A model generated the notes under the pieces. It saw only the letters and a program-made list of their open reading frames with translations, searched no databases and was not told the DNA's origin. From the NCBI RefSeq assembly GCF_014211975.1, contig NZ_CP060084.1, positions 2,801,001 to 2,865,000 on the forward strand: a DNA stretch of 64,000 nucleotides. Reading direction: 5' to 3'. A program made the position numbers and the translations under genes. This document shows positions 18,410 to 26,860 of this stretch, piece after piece; position 1 is the first letter of the stretch; the number at the start of each line of letters is the position of its first letter. Origin of the DNA: Teredinibacter haidensis (GTDB lineage Bacteria > Pseudomonadota > Gammaproteobacteria > Pseudomonadales > Cellvibrionaceae).

Positions 18410-19624
18410 ATGAATTCAACCTTATTCGAAAAAAAACCAGATCAAGCGCCGAAGAGCGAGCTTGGCTGGGCGCCGTTCAGACTGGCCTTTCGCCCGTTTT
18501 TTCTATTTGGTTCGCTATTTAGCTGTATCAGTCTATTGGCCTGGAACGGCTTACTGAATGGACAGTTGGTACTAGAGGTTTACGGCAACCCGCTGTGGTG
18601 GCACACGCATGAAATGCTATTCGGCTTTGTAGCCGCTATTGTTGCCGGCTTTTTACTTACTGCCGTACAAACGTGGACGCAGCTGCCCAGCGTTAAAGGC
18701 ATTCAGCTGATGGGTCTTTTCCTGCTGTGGCTCAGCGCACGCGTTTTGATGTGGATTCCCAACAGCGTTTCACCCTGGGTAATTCTAATACTGGATCTGC
18801 TCTTTCTGCCCATGACAGCATTTATCATGGCAAGACTGGTCCTGCGCGCCAAACTCTGGCGCAACCTAATGTTTGTCCCCCTGCTACTTGCGATGACGCT
18901 CGCCAATGGCTGTATGCACTACGCGGTTCTCACCCAGCAGCCCGGCTGGGACACGCAAGCCGCAGAAGCTATGGTTATATTGGTAACTCTGCTTATGTGT
19001 ATTCTGGGTGGGCGCGTATTTCCAATGTTCACCGCGAACGGTACACAAACCGGACGCGTGCAAGCTCTAGGCTGGCTCGAAAAAACTTCCGTTGCCAGTC
19101 TTCTGGCCGTCTTTATCACACAGGTATTGGTACCCGATGCCCCCGCTTGGCTCACGGCATCACTCTTGTTTGCATCCGCCGCTCTGCAGGCATTGCGAGC
19201 CTTTCGCTGGCGAATATGGGTAACCTTTGGCACGCCGCTAGTGTGGCCGCTGCACATTAGCTATTGGTGTATTCCGTTGGGGCTGGCGCTGCTCGGTTGG
19301 TCTGAAATCGGCCAGGGGGTAACTCGCTCCCAGGCTATACACAGCCTCACCGTTGGAGCAATGGGCATTATGATATTGGCCATGATTTCACGCGTATCCC
19401 TGGGCCATACTGGCAGAGTAATTCAGGTGGGTAAAATCATGAGTACGGCTTTTATTTTTCTGGTGCTCGCCTTTCTTGTACGCGTATTTGGCAGTTACTT
19501 TTACGCCAATTACCTGCACCTGCTAACCTTTTCCACACTGCTTTGGACTGCCGGTTACAGCGGCTTCGTTATTGCCAATTTTCCGGTATTAACACAGCCC
19601 AGAATTGACGGTAAACCCGGCTGA
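18410..19624 (+). CDS. nnrS: NnrS-family heme/copper membrane protein
   Basis: Predicted 404 residues with about twelve membrane helices. The early part WAPFRLAFRPFFLFGSLF and WWHTHEMLFGFVAAIVAGFLL, about residues 20-80, is the NnrS signature, with histidines that are candidate metal ligands. NnrS is linked to NO in denitrifiers and in Vibrio, where it protects cells during NO stress. The ATG at 18410, with GAGA upstream, is preferred to a TTG at 18392 that overlaps nsrR. It probably shares the nsrR transcript and so the same NO control. Confidence 0.92.
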   Translation: MNSTLFEKKPDQAPKSELGWAPFRLAFRPFFLFGSLFSCISLLAWNGLLNGQLVLEVYGNPLWWHTHEMLFGFVAAIVAGFLLTAVQTWTQLPSVKGIQLMGLFLLWLSARVLMWIPNSVSPWVILILDLLFLPMTAFIMARLVLRAKLWRNLMFVPLLLAMTLANGCMHYAVLTQQPGWDTQAAEAMVILVTLLMCILGGRVFPMFTANGTQTGRVQALGWLEKTSVASLLAVFITQVLVPDAPAWLTASLLFASAALQALRAFRWRIWVTFGTPLVWPLHISYWCIPLGLALLGWSEIGQGVTRSQAIHSLTVGAMGIMILAMISRVSLGHTGRVIQVGKIMSTAFIFLVLAFLVRVFGSYFYANYLHLLTFSTLLWTAGYSGFVIANFPVLTQPRIDGKPG

Positions 19625-19849
19625 GCAAAGCCCGTCACCATCGAAAAAGGCGAGGCATTCCGGCTGTACTCCTGGCGCTGCGAGCCGCGCCGGGGATCGC
19701 GCAACCAAAAGCTATCCAGAAACGTTGATTTCCCGGCCCTCCGCTACCCATAGCGTTTATAGCTTTTTTATGGATGGCGCCCTTCCCCTATATCAATCCT
19801 CAGCTAGTCTTAGGAGACAAATACAGGTCGAACCTGGAGATTCTCTATC

Positions 19850-22800
19850 ATGCTGCGAAATCGTATTCACTCGCTATTAAACGTGTTACCTATCGAAAAG
19901 AAAATTCGGCTGATTTTTATACCACCGATCGTGATACTCGGCATCGCTGTACTTCTGGTACTGATATCCAACATACAACACATTAGAACAGCCAACAGTA
20001 TTAATAACACCGTTGACCTCGGCTTGCTATTGGATAGTGTCGCCCACAACTTTGCCGTTGAACGCGGCCTTACTGCTGGGTATCTGGGAAGCAAGAATAC
20101 AGAGGTTCGCCAACAGCTGGAAGTCCAGCGTAAAAAAGCAAGCGAAGCCCAAGCGGACTTTTACACCTATTACGACAGCGGTATCAGCCACCTGCCAGAA
20201 AATGTACAGGTCTCGCTCTCCGCCCTGAAAAAGCAACTCGCGACGATCGAAAAACTGCGCAGCGATGTGGACAATTTTTACCCCGAAGCCAAACCTTTTC
20301 GGGTGTACTCTACACTTAATAAAACCGCTCTTGATACGCTATCCCTCTTGGCAACCACTATATCGGATGCCAGAGTACTGCTTCAACTAAACATCCTTAC
20401 AGATCTGTTATGGATGAAAGAAAGAGCGGGCCAGGAGCGTGGCGCACTCAACGGTATATTCGCCAGTGGAAAGTATACAACCCTGAAGATTCGCGATGTT
20501 GGAATCTATATTGCCGACCAGCAAGTACGTTATGAAGCGGTTGCCCGCACTACTGCCAAAAAAGATTTCGCCGATCTCGATAGCTCTCTCGATACAGACA
20601 ACACCGCACAGATAATAAAACTGCGCCAAACATTTTTTAGTGCTGCGGAAGCCAACAGTCCGCTTAACGTCGACCCCGGAAACTGGTTTGAGCTAACCAC
20701 TAATCGTATAAAAACCATAAAACAATTTTCCAATAGGACAGCAGACACAATATCCTCAAGCGCATCCAATCTATTGCTGAAAGCGTGGCTAATTTTTATT
20801 GCAACGCTACTGCTCGCACTAGTGGGTGGCATAGCCTTAATGCACTTTAGCAATACTGTCACATCGCAACTTACCGGCAATATTGGCAAACTGATTGAAA
20901 AGCTTAATCAGGTTCGCGACAACAAGGATTTTTCGCTACGGGTCAATGTCAACAGTCAAGATGAAATTGGTGAAGCCGCCAAGGCCTTTAATATGCTTAT
21001 GGATCAACTACAACAGGCCATTGCCGGTGTAACCGCAGTAATGTCAGAAGTGGCATCAGGCAATTTTTCTGCACGTATCGAGCAGCACTTTGAAGGAGAA
21101 CTCAATACGCTAAAATCTGGCGTTAACCACTCTGCAGAAAAAGTGGACCTCACCATGCAAGCCCTGGCAAAAGTAATGGAAGCCCTGGAAGCCGGTGACT
21201 TTTCTGCGCGCATGTCATCCGATGTTGAAGGCGAATTCCGACACAAAGTTGATAACGCCATGCGCGCGACCGACAATGCCCTTCAGTCCGTTGCCGATAT
21301 AATGGCGGCAATGAGTAAAGGCGATTTTTCACAACGTATCGAGATTGAACTAAATGGATCGCTCGCGCTACTAAAACAAAGCGTGAACTCCTCTGTCAAT
21401 AATATTGGCCTAGCGCTGGACGACATTTCCAGAGCCGTTGTTGCTCAGAAAGACGGCCGCTTCGACTGGCAAATAAAAGGTGAACACAGCGGCGACTTAC
21501 AGGTTCTAAAAGACACCATCAACGATTCCATGAGTAGCATTGACAAGGCGCTTCAAGAAATAGGCGGCGTTTTTAGTCGTTTCCGTAACGGCGATTTCAG
21601 CCATCGAATACAAATACCCATGGCTGGCGACTTGAATACCATGAAAGAGAATATTAACGCCTCCCTCAGCGAACTCGACAACGCAATATCAGAAATAGTA
21701 TCCGTCGCTAGGGCGCAGCAAAAAGGTCTTTTGGATCAGAACATTCGAGGTAATTACCGTGGTCAAATTGAAACACTGAAAAATTCTCTCAACCAAAGTG
21801 GTGACTCTCTTAACACTGTCATTCACGATATCTCTTCGGTTATGAACAGTCTAAAAGAAGGCGATTTCAGTAAGCGTATAGAGACGCCTATGGCAGGCAG
21901 CTTTGAGACCTTAAAAATCGCCATTAATGAATCACTGGAATCACTACAAAATGCCGTAAACGACATTACCGGTATTGCGCGGGCGCAAAAGGACGGCGAA
22001 CTGTGTGAACGAATGGCGAACAACCATAGAGGCGAATTGTATAGAATCAGCAATGCTGTAAACGAATCGATGAATAACCTCACCAAGATTATTTCAGATG
22101 TGAAGCTATCCGCGGCCAGCACAATGGACATGACTCAGGAGCAATCACTAGCCTCCTCAGAAATGTCTCGTCGTACAGAAGGGCAGGCAGCCGCGCTGGA
22201 AGAAATTGCTTCAACAATGGAAGAGATCAGCTCTGCGGTAAAAAGCACGGAGGGTGACTGTGGAAGTATGTCAGACAAAATATTCGACATTAAAGAAGTG
22301 ACCATTGGAGCCCAACAGAATGTGGATAAAACGGTCGAGACAATGAATGAAATGTTGTCGTCTAGCCAGAGAATTGCACAGATTACCAGCTTGATCGACG
22401 AAATCGCATTTCAAACTAATTTACTTGCTCTCAATGCCGCCGTCGAAGCCGCACGCGCAGGGGAACAGGGGCGAGGGTTCGCTGTAGTGGCGAGTGAAGT
22501 TAGAAATTTAGCCCAGCGTTCGGCTGATGCAGCAAAAGAAATTAAATCTCTTATATCTGAAAATCTCACCAAGGTTGATGATAGTTTTGAATGCAGTAAA
22601 CGTTCATCATCCGACCTCAAAATCATCAGCGAAAAAGTCTTAGAATCCCATAAATTGATGGAGAACATCAGTATTGCCACAGAAGAACAAGCGCGCGGAA
22701 TCAATGAAATCAATTCTGCTATTTCATCTCTAGACGGAATGACACAGGCAAACGCCGCGATGGTTGAGCAAACCACCGCTGCAGCCAAGAGCGTTGAGGA

Positions 22801-22858
22801 TCAAGCGAGGAATGTCAGCCAACTGCTTGGGTTTTTTAAATTGGCCGATCACTCATAA
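19850..22858 (+). CDS. Methyl-accepting chemotaxis protein with NIT sensor and nine HAMP units
   Basis: Predicted 1002 residues. Order: membrane helix about 20-42; periplasmic NIT (nitrate/nitrite-sensing) domain about 60-300, with ERGLTAGYLGS near 65 and KERAGQERGALNG near 190; second helix about 308-331; a poly-HAMP region about 333-745; and an MCP signalling domain with the hairpin tip AFQTNLLALNAAVEAARAG near 852. The HAMP repeats, each beginning with a G-D-F-S-x-R-I-like stretch, start near residues 359, 404, 449, 491, 536, 581, 626, 671 and 716. A GGAG lies upstream of the ATG. With its NIT domain and its place in a nitrate island it is a likely taxis receptor for nitrate or nitrite. 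Confidence 0.92.
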   Translation: MLRNRIHSLLNVLPIEKKIRLIFIPPIVILGIAVLLVLISNIQHIRTANSINNTVDLGLLLDSVAHNFAVERGLTAGYLGSKNTEVRQQLEVQRKKASEAQADFYTYYDSGISHLPENVQVSLSALKKQLATIEKLRSDVDNFYPEAKPFRVYSTLNKTALDTLSLLATTISDARVLLQLNILTDLLWMKERAGQERGALNGIFASGKYTTLKIRDVGIYIADQQVRYEAVARTTAKKDFADLDSSLDTDNTAQIIKLRQTFFSAAEANSPLNVDPGNWFELTTNRIKTIKQFSNRTADTISSSASNLLLKAWLIFIATLLLALVGGIALMHFSNTVTSQLTGNIGKLIEKLNQVRDNKDFSLRVNVNSQDEIGEAAKAFNMLMDQLQQAIAGVTAVMSEVASGNFSARIEQHFEGELNTLKSGVNHSAEKVDLTMQALAKVMEALEAGDFSARMSSDVEGEFRHKVDNAMRATDNALQSVADIMAAMSKGDFSQRIEIELNGSLALLKQSVNSSVNNIGLALDDISRAVVAQKDGRFDWQIKGEHSGDLQVLKDTINDSMSSIDKALQEIGGVFSRFRNGDFSHRIQIPMAGDLNTMKENINASLSELDNAISEIVSVARAQQKGLLDQNIRGNYRGQIETLKNSLNQSGDSLNTVIHDISSVMNSLKEGDFSKRIETPMAGSFETLKIAINESLESLQNAVNDITGIARAQKDGELCERMANNHRGELYRISNAVNESMNNLTKIISDVKLSAASTMDMTQEQSLASSEMSRRTEGQAAALEEIASTMEEISSAVKSTEGDCGSMSDKIFDIKEVTIGAQQNVDKTVETMNEMLSSSQRIAQITSLIDEIAFQTNLLALNAAVEAARAGEQGRGFAVVASEVRNLAQRSADAAKEIKSLISENLTKVDDSFECSKRSSSDLKIISEKVLESHKLMENISIATEEQARGINEINSAISSLDGMTQANAAMVEQTTAAAKSVEDQARNVSQLLGFFKLADHS

Positions 22859-22921
22859 CATTGTTTAAACGCAGCGCGATAACAAACTAACACAACATAG
22901 AGTTTGTTCCCGTGTAAGAGA

Positions 22922-22937
22922 GCCCGCTTACGCGGGC
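22922..22937. terminator. GC-rich hairpin between the chemoreceptor and narK
   Basis: GCCCGC-TTAC-GCGGGC is a perfect 6-bp stem with a 4-base loop in the gap between two convergent genes. There is no clear T-tract on either side, so termination efficiency is doubtful. Confidence 0.4.
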
Positions 22938-22974
22938 CAGAGAGGATCAACAATACGTGTCGAGAGCCTTTTGA

Positions 22975-24648
22975 TCATGGATTGTAAAACTCACCATCTT
23001 TACGCAGGTAGAACCACCAATTCACGAACACGCACACCGCATAGAAGGCGGCAAATCCAAACAGCGCAACTTCTGGTGTTGTGGCTTTAATTTGTTCTCC
23101 CAGGACTTTAGGAATGTAGAAAGCACCGTAGGCCGCAACAGCGGAAGTCCAACCAAGTACTGGGCCCGCCTGCTCTTTCGGAAAGACCATTGCGATGGTT
23201 CGGAACGTGGAACCATTGCCGATACCGGTTGCGGCAAATAGAAGTAAGAAAAGTATAAAGAAAGGCATAAAGAATTCTTCGGGTGTAGCCGAACCATAAG
23301 CGGCTTTCATGGAGTATGCGACCCCGATAGAGCAAGCCACCATCAAGACAGAACACACCTGCGTTACTAAAGCACCACCGACCTTGTCCGCGACCCATCC
23401 ACCTAACGGACGAATAAGTGCACCAATAAAAGGACCCATCCAGGCATACATTAGAGCGCTGGGTCCATTTACATTGACGGTATCGTGCGTCATCACACCA
23501 TCAACCAGTAAATGCTGATACCCAAAAATAACTTTAATGGAAAGAGGGAATGACGCCGCGAAGCCAATAAACGAACCAAAGGTCATTGTGTAGATTACAC
23601 TCATTACCCAGGTATGCTTGTTGTTAAATATTTGATACTGGCGACTAAGCGTACTTTTTATTTGGCCGGGAATTTGTTTGAGAAAAAAAACTGTAGAGGC
23701 TATAACCAGCACCAGCACAATTTCCTTAGGCACACCAAAACCAGAACCGTTGGCCGACTCGGGCAGCATTAACCACAAGCCGAATGCCGCCGTAATAAAG
23801 CCCACCAACAACATGCCGCTAATTAAACCAAAACCGAGTATAGGATTGGGGATGTCGGGTGAGACATCACTGGAACGAAGGTTATTCATTCCAAACCAGC
23901 CTAGAATGGCCAGAGGCACGAGAAAAATCAACCACACAAAACCGGCATTTTGAATCCAAGTTTCCGATCCCGCTGGGATTTTTCCAATCAGCGTACCAGA
24001 GGTATTTTGTAACTCCATTGAACCCCCTCCCAGTGCGCCGAACAGGCCGAAAGTCATCACTAGCGGAACGAGGATCTGCATGCTCGTCACACCGAAGTTA
24101 CCTAAACCTGCATTTAAGCCAAGGGCTAAGCCCTGTTGCTTTTTCGGAAAGAAGAAACTGATATTGGACATGGATGAGGCGAAGTTACCGCCACCAAAAC
24201 CTGAAAGCAACGCCAAAACCTGGAACACCCACAACGGCGTATTTTGATCGCGCAGGGCCAAACCAGCACCTAGAGCCGGTATCATCAACAGCGCGGTTGT
24301 AAAAAAAATCGTATTGCGGCCACCCGTTAGTCTAATAAAGAAACTGCTGGGGATACGTAACGTTGCGCCGGTTAAACCGGCAATAGCCATTAACGTAAAT
24401 AGTTCGGATTTTGCGAAGGGGAAGCCTAGGTTAAGCATTTGTACTGTAATAATTCCCCAGTACAGCCACACGGCAAATCCACACAGTAGGCTTGGGATTG
24501 AAATCCATAAATTGCGCATCGCGACTTTTTTTCCCGTCGACGCCCAAAATTCGGGATTTTCTGGATCCCACTCATAAATATCAGCGCCACTTTTTTTCAG
24601 CTCTTCCGCGGTCGAACCGGCAGCACCTTCGTTTGTATTTTCAACCAT
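22975..24648 (-). CDS. narK: Nitrate/nitrite transporter NarK (type II, nitrate/nitrite antiporter-like)
   Basis: Predicted 557 residues, an MFS protein of the nitrate/nitrite porter family with about twelve helices. A soluble N-terminal extension of about 45 residues (DIYEWDPENPEFW) and a large insert before the middle are like the longer NarK2-type proteins. Nitrate signature stretches are SGFGGGNFASSMSNISFFF near residue 148 and GNGSTFRTIAMVFPKEQAG near 480. It probably exchanges external nitrate for nitrite during NarG respiration. A good site GGGAGATACAAT precedes the ATG, and the upstream region shared with narL holds NarL-type and FNR-like sites. Confidence 0.93.
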   Translation of the reverse strand: MVENTNEGAAGSTAEELKKSGADIYEWDPENPEFWASTGKKVAMRNLWISIPSLLCGFAVWLYWGIITVQMLNLGFPFAKSELFTLMAIAGLTGATLRIPSSFFIRLTGGRNTIFFTTALLMIPALGAGLALRDQNTPLWVFQVLALLSGFGGGNFASSMSNISFFFPKKQQGLALGLNAGLGNFGVTSMQILVPLVMTFGLFGALGGGSMELQNTSGTLIGKIPAGSETWIQNAGFVWLIFLVPLAILGWFGMNNLRSSDVSPDIPNPILGFGLISGMLLVGFITAAFGLWLMLPESANGSGFGVPKEIVLVLVIASTVFFLKQIPGQIKSTLSRQYQIFNNKHTWVMSVIYTMTFGSFIGFAASFPLSIKVIFGYQHLLVDGVMTHDTVNVNGPSALMYAWMGPFIGALIRPLGGWVADKVGGALVTQVCSVLMVACSIGVAYSMKAAYGSATPEEFFMPFFILFLLLFAATGIGNGSTFRTIAMVFPKEQAGPVLGWTSAVAAYGAFYIPKVLGEQIKATTPEVALFGFAAFYAVCVFVNWWFYLRKDGEFYNP

Positions 24649-24736
24649 ATTGTATCTCCCATACCGAATAGCAGCGGCAATAACAAATTGACTATCGCAC
24701 TATGAAAAAAATTGCTGGAGCAAACAACCATCGCTA

Positions 24737-24787
24737 TGGGGTAGAAATAATTTTAAAAAATCAAAAAGTACTACCTACAAAGAGATA
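24737..24787. promoter_or_regulatory. NarL-type heptamers upstream of narK and narL
   Basis: A 7-2-7 pair, TACCTAC-AA-AGAGATA, lies at 24772-24787, and a single reverse heptamer TGGGGTA at 24737-24743. They are about 90-140 bases before narK on the minus strand and over 190 before narL. One heptamer of the pair is off consensus by one base. Confidence 0.6.
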
Positions 24788-24880
24788 GTCGATGCCGAAA
24801 ACACTGAGTCTACTCACCAGAACATAAGCTGAAAGTAGGTATTTTCCGTAAAACCGAGGTAAAAACACCGACATTGATGA

Positions 24881-24894
24881 ATGACCTAAATCAA
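24881..24894. promoter_or_regulatory. FNR/Anr-like box upstream of narL
   Basis: ATGACCTAAATCAA matches TTGAT-N4-ATCAA at 8 of 10 conserved positions, with a perfect right half. It lies 84 bases before the narL start in the divergent narK-narL region. Confidence 0.5.
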
Positions 24895-24977
24895 ATTCCC
24901 GGTGGGGCACAGCGCCAAACTTCGTTATACTTGCCCCTATTCTGTTTCTCGGCTCTTCCTATAATAAAGGTGCTTCT

Positions 24978-25619
24978 ATGCCCCACTCTGCTGCCACCGT
25001 TCTACTCGTCGACGATCACCCCCTGCTGAGAAAAGGGTTAATTCAGCTAATTGAATTTGAAGATGATCTGGTCGTTATCGGCGAAGCCAGCAATGGAAAA
25101 GACGCCATTGATATTGCAGTAGAAAAGGAACCTGATTTAATTGTACTGGACCTAAATATGCAGGGCATGGACGGCCTGGAAACTCTGCGAGCGCTCCGTG
25201 AAGCGGAAGTTAGCTCGCGTATTATTATGCTGACCGTGTCCGACAACGACGAAGATGTTGTCAGCGCCATTACCCATGGCGCCGATGGCTACCTGCTAAA
25301 AGATATGGACCCCGAGCAAATTCTGGCAAACCTCAAAGAAGCCGCACTGGGCAAAATGGTCATTAGCCAGAAACTAACCCATATTCTTGCCGGTGCTATC
25401 CGTGGCGAGGGCAGTGACCGCCCGAACCTGCTGGCCAAACTTACCAGCCGCGAACACGAAATTTTAAAGTACATTGCCAAAGGCCTAAGCAATAAACTTA
25501 TCGCCCGTGAATTGGATATTTCCGATGGCACGGTTAAAGTTCACGTTAAACACATCCTAAAAAAATTGAATTTGCGCTCGCGCGTTGAAGCGGCAGTTTG
25601 GATGGTTAACCACAAATGA
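24978..25619 (+). CDS. narL: Nitrate response regulator NarL
   Basis: Predicted 213 residues. Receiver domain about 7-125 with the acidic pocket VDDHPLL and phosphorylation site D58 (LIVLDLNMQGMDG), and a LuxR-type helix-turn-helix about 145-210 (LTSREHEILKYIAKGLSNKLIA). Length, HTH sequence and context with narX, narG and NarL-type heptamers support NarL rather than another NarL/FixJ regulator. The narX gene is 10 kb away and on the same strand, so kinase and regulator are not co-transcribed. The stop overlaps the next gene, moeA, in an ATGA arrangement. Confidence 0.93.
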   Translation: MPHSAATVLLVDDHPLLRKGLIQLIEFEDDLVVIGEASNGKDAIDIAVEKEPDLIVLDLNMQGMDGLETLRALREAEVSSRIIMLTVSDNDEDVVSAITHGADGYLLKDMDPEQILANLKEAALGKMVISQKLTHILAGAIRGEGSDRPNLLAKLTSREHEILKYIAKGLSNKLIARELDISDGTVKVHVKHILKKLNLRSRVEAAVWMVNHK

Positions 25620-26860
25620 GAAATGCTATGAGTTGCTGTGATGTACCGGGACTGTTACCGCTAGTACAGGCTTTGGAAATGCTAAAACAGTCTTCGGTTT
25701 GTCAATTAAAAACTGAAACCCTTGCGCTTACCAATGCCCTCGACTGCATACTGGCCGACAATATTGTGTCTCCTCACCACATTCCCAACTATAACAATTC
25801 TGCCATGGACGGTTACGCCTGCCATTACGAAAGCTGGGATAGCAGCCGACCATTAAAACAGGTTGGCCGAGCCCTTGCCGGCGCAGCCTACGAGGGTGAA
25901 ATTAATCCGGGTGAATGCATCCGTATTATGACCGGTGCGAAAGTTCCCGATAGCTGTAACTGCGTTATTATGCAGGAAAACACCCACGTTGATGGCGATA
26001 ATATTACGGTTACACAGTCTGTACATTCTGGCGATAATATTCGTCTAGCCGGGAATGATGTTAAAAAAGATAGCCTCATCATTTCCGCAGGTAAATGCCT
26101 GGGCCCAATTGACATCGGCATGCTGGCAACGTTGGGGTTCGCCAGTGTTGAGGTTTACCGAAAACTTCGCGTCGCTATATTTTCCACTGGAGATGAAATT
26201 ACACCCCTGGGTGAGCCTTTAAAAGAGGGCTTTGTATACGACAGTAACCGCTATCTTATAAACGCTGCGCTTCAACGACTAAAAGTTGATATTATCGATT
26301 ATGGTGTGCTACCCGATGACCCGGAGGTTATTGAGCGCACTTTTATTGATGCCGCCAATAGCTGTGATGCCATTATTTCTACCGGTGGTGTTTCCGTAGG
26401 CGAGGCCGATTTCACCCGCGATATTCTGCTCAAACTAGGGGAAATCACTTTTTACAAACTGGCTATGAAGCCGGGCAAACCTTTTGCTTTTGGCTCCATT
26501 AATAATGCTTGCTTCTTTGGGTTGCCTGGCAACCCTGTATCGGCTGCCGTCACTTTTCATCAGCTGGCGTTACCGGCGCTGCGAGCGATGGCGGGCGAAC
26601 AGATATGTACGCAGCAAGAGCTAATAATAAAAACCGATAGTCGCCTGAAGAAAAGGCCTGGACGGGTTGATTTTCAGCGCGGGCTCCTGTGCACAAATGA
26701 CACGGGAGAAATACAAGTAACCACAGCAGGCACACAGAGTTCGGGAGCGCTATCCTCTATGCTGGAGGCAGACTGCTACATTAAGCTCGAACCAGAGCGC
26801 GGAAACGTTGAAGCTGGTGAAACCGTGACGGTTATCCCCTTTGATCGTTATTTTGCCTGA
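25616..26860 (+). CDS. moeA: Molybdopterin molybdenumtransferase MoeA
   Basis: Predicted 414 residues. MoeA inserts molybdenum into adenylated molybdopterin, needed here for NarG. Motifs: NYNNSAMDGYA near 57-67, GECIRIMTGAKVPD near 98, VAIFSTGDEI near 186, STGGVSVGEADF near 258 and FFGLPGNPVSA near 301. The start at 25616 overlaps the narL stop (ATGA), implying coupling; an ATG at 25628 with GAGA before it is an equally good choice. The gene ends inside the convergent kinase gene by 13 bases. Control together with narL would tie cofactor supply to nitrate respiration. Confidence 0.95.
   Translation: MRNAMSCCDVPGLLPLVQALEMLKQSSVCQLKTETLALTNALDCILADNIVSPHHIPNYNNSAMDGYACHYESWDSSRPLKQVGRALAGAAYEGEINPGECIRIMTGAKVPDSCNCVIMQENTHVDGDNITVTQSVHSGDNIRLAGNDVKKDSLIISAGKCLGPIDIGMLATLGFASVEVYRKLRVAIFSTGDEITPLGEPLKEGFVYDSNRYLINAALQRLKVDIIDYGVLPDDPEVIERTFIDAANSCDAIISTGGVSVGEADFTRDILLKLGEITFYKLAMKPGKPFAFGSINNACFFGLPGNPVSAAVTFHQLALPALRAMAGEQICTQQELIIKTDSRLKKRPGRVDFQRGLLCTNDTGEIQVTTAGTQSSGALSSMLEADCYIKLEPERGNVEAGETVTVIPFDRYFA

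Noticed and set aside
19745..19760. NarL-type pair before the NIT chemoreceptor
   Set aside because: TACCCAT is a good single heptamer, but the facing sequence CGTTTAT does not match, so a 7-2-7 site is not supported.
20924..22090. 135-base periodicity as a CRISPR or satellite repeat
   Set aside because: The period comes from protein-level HAMP repeats in a continuous coding frame; DNA identity between units is low.
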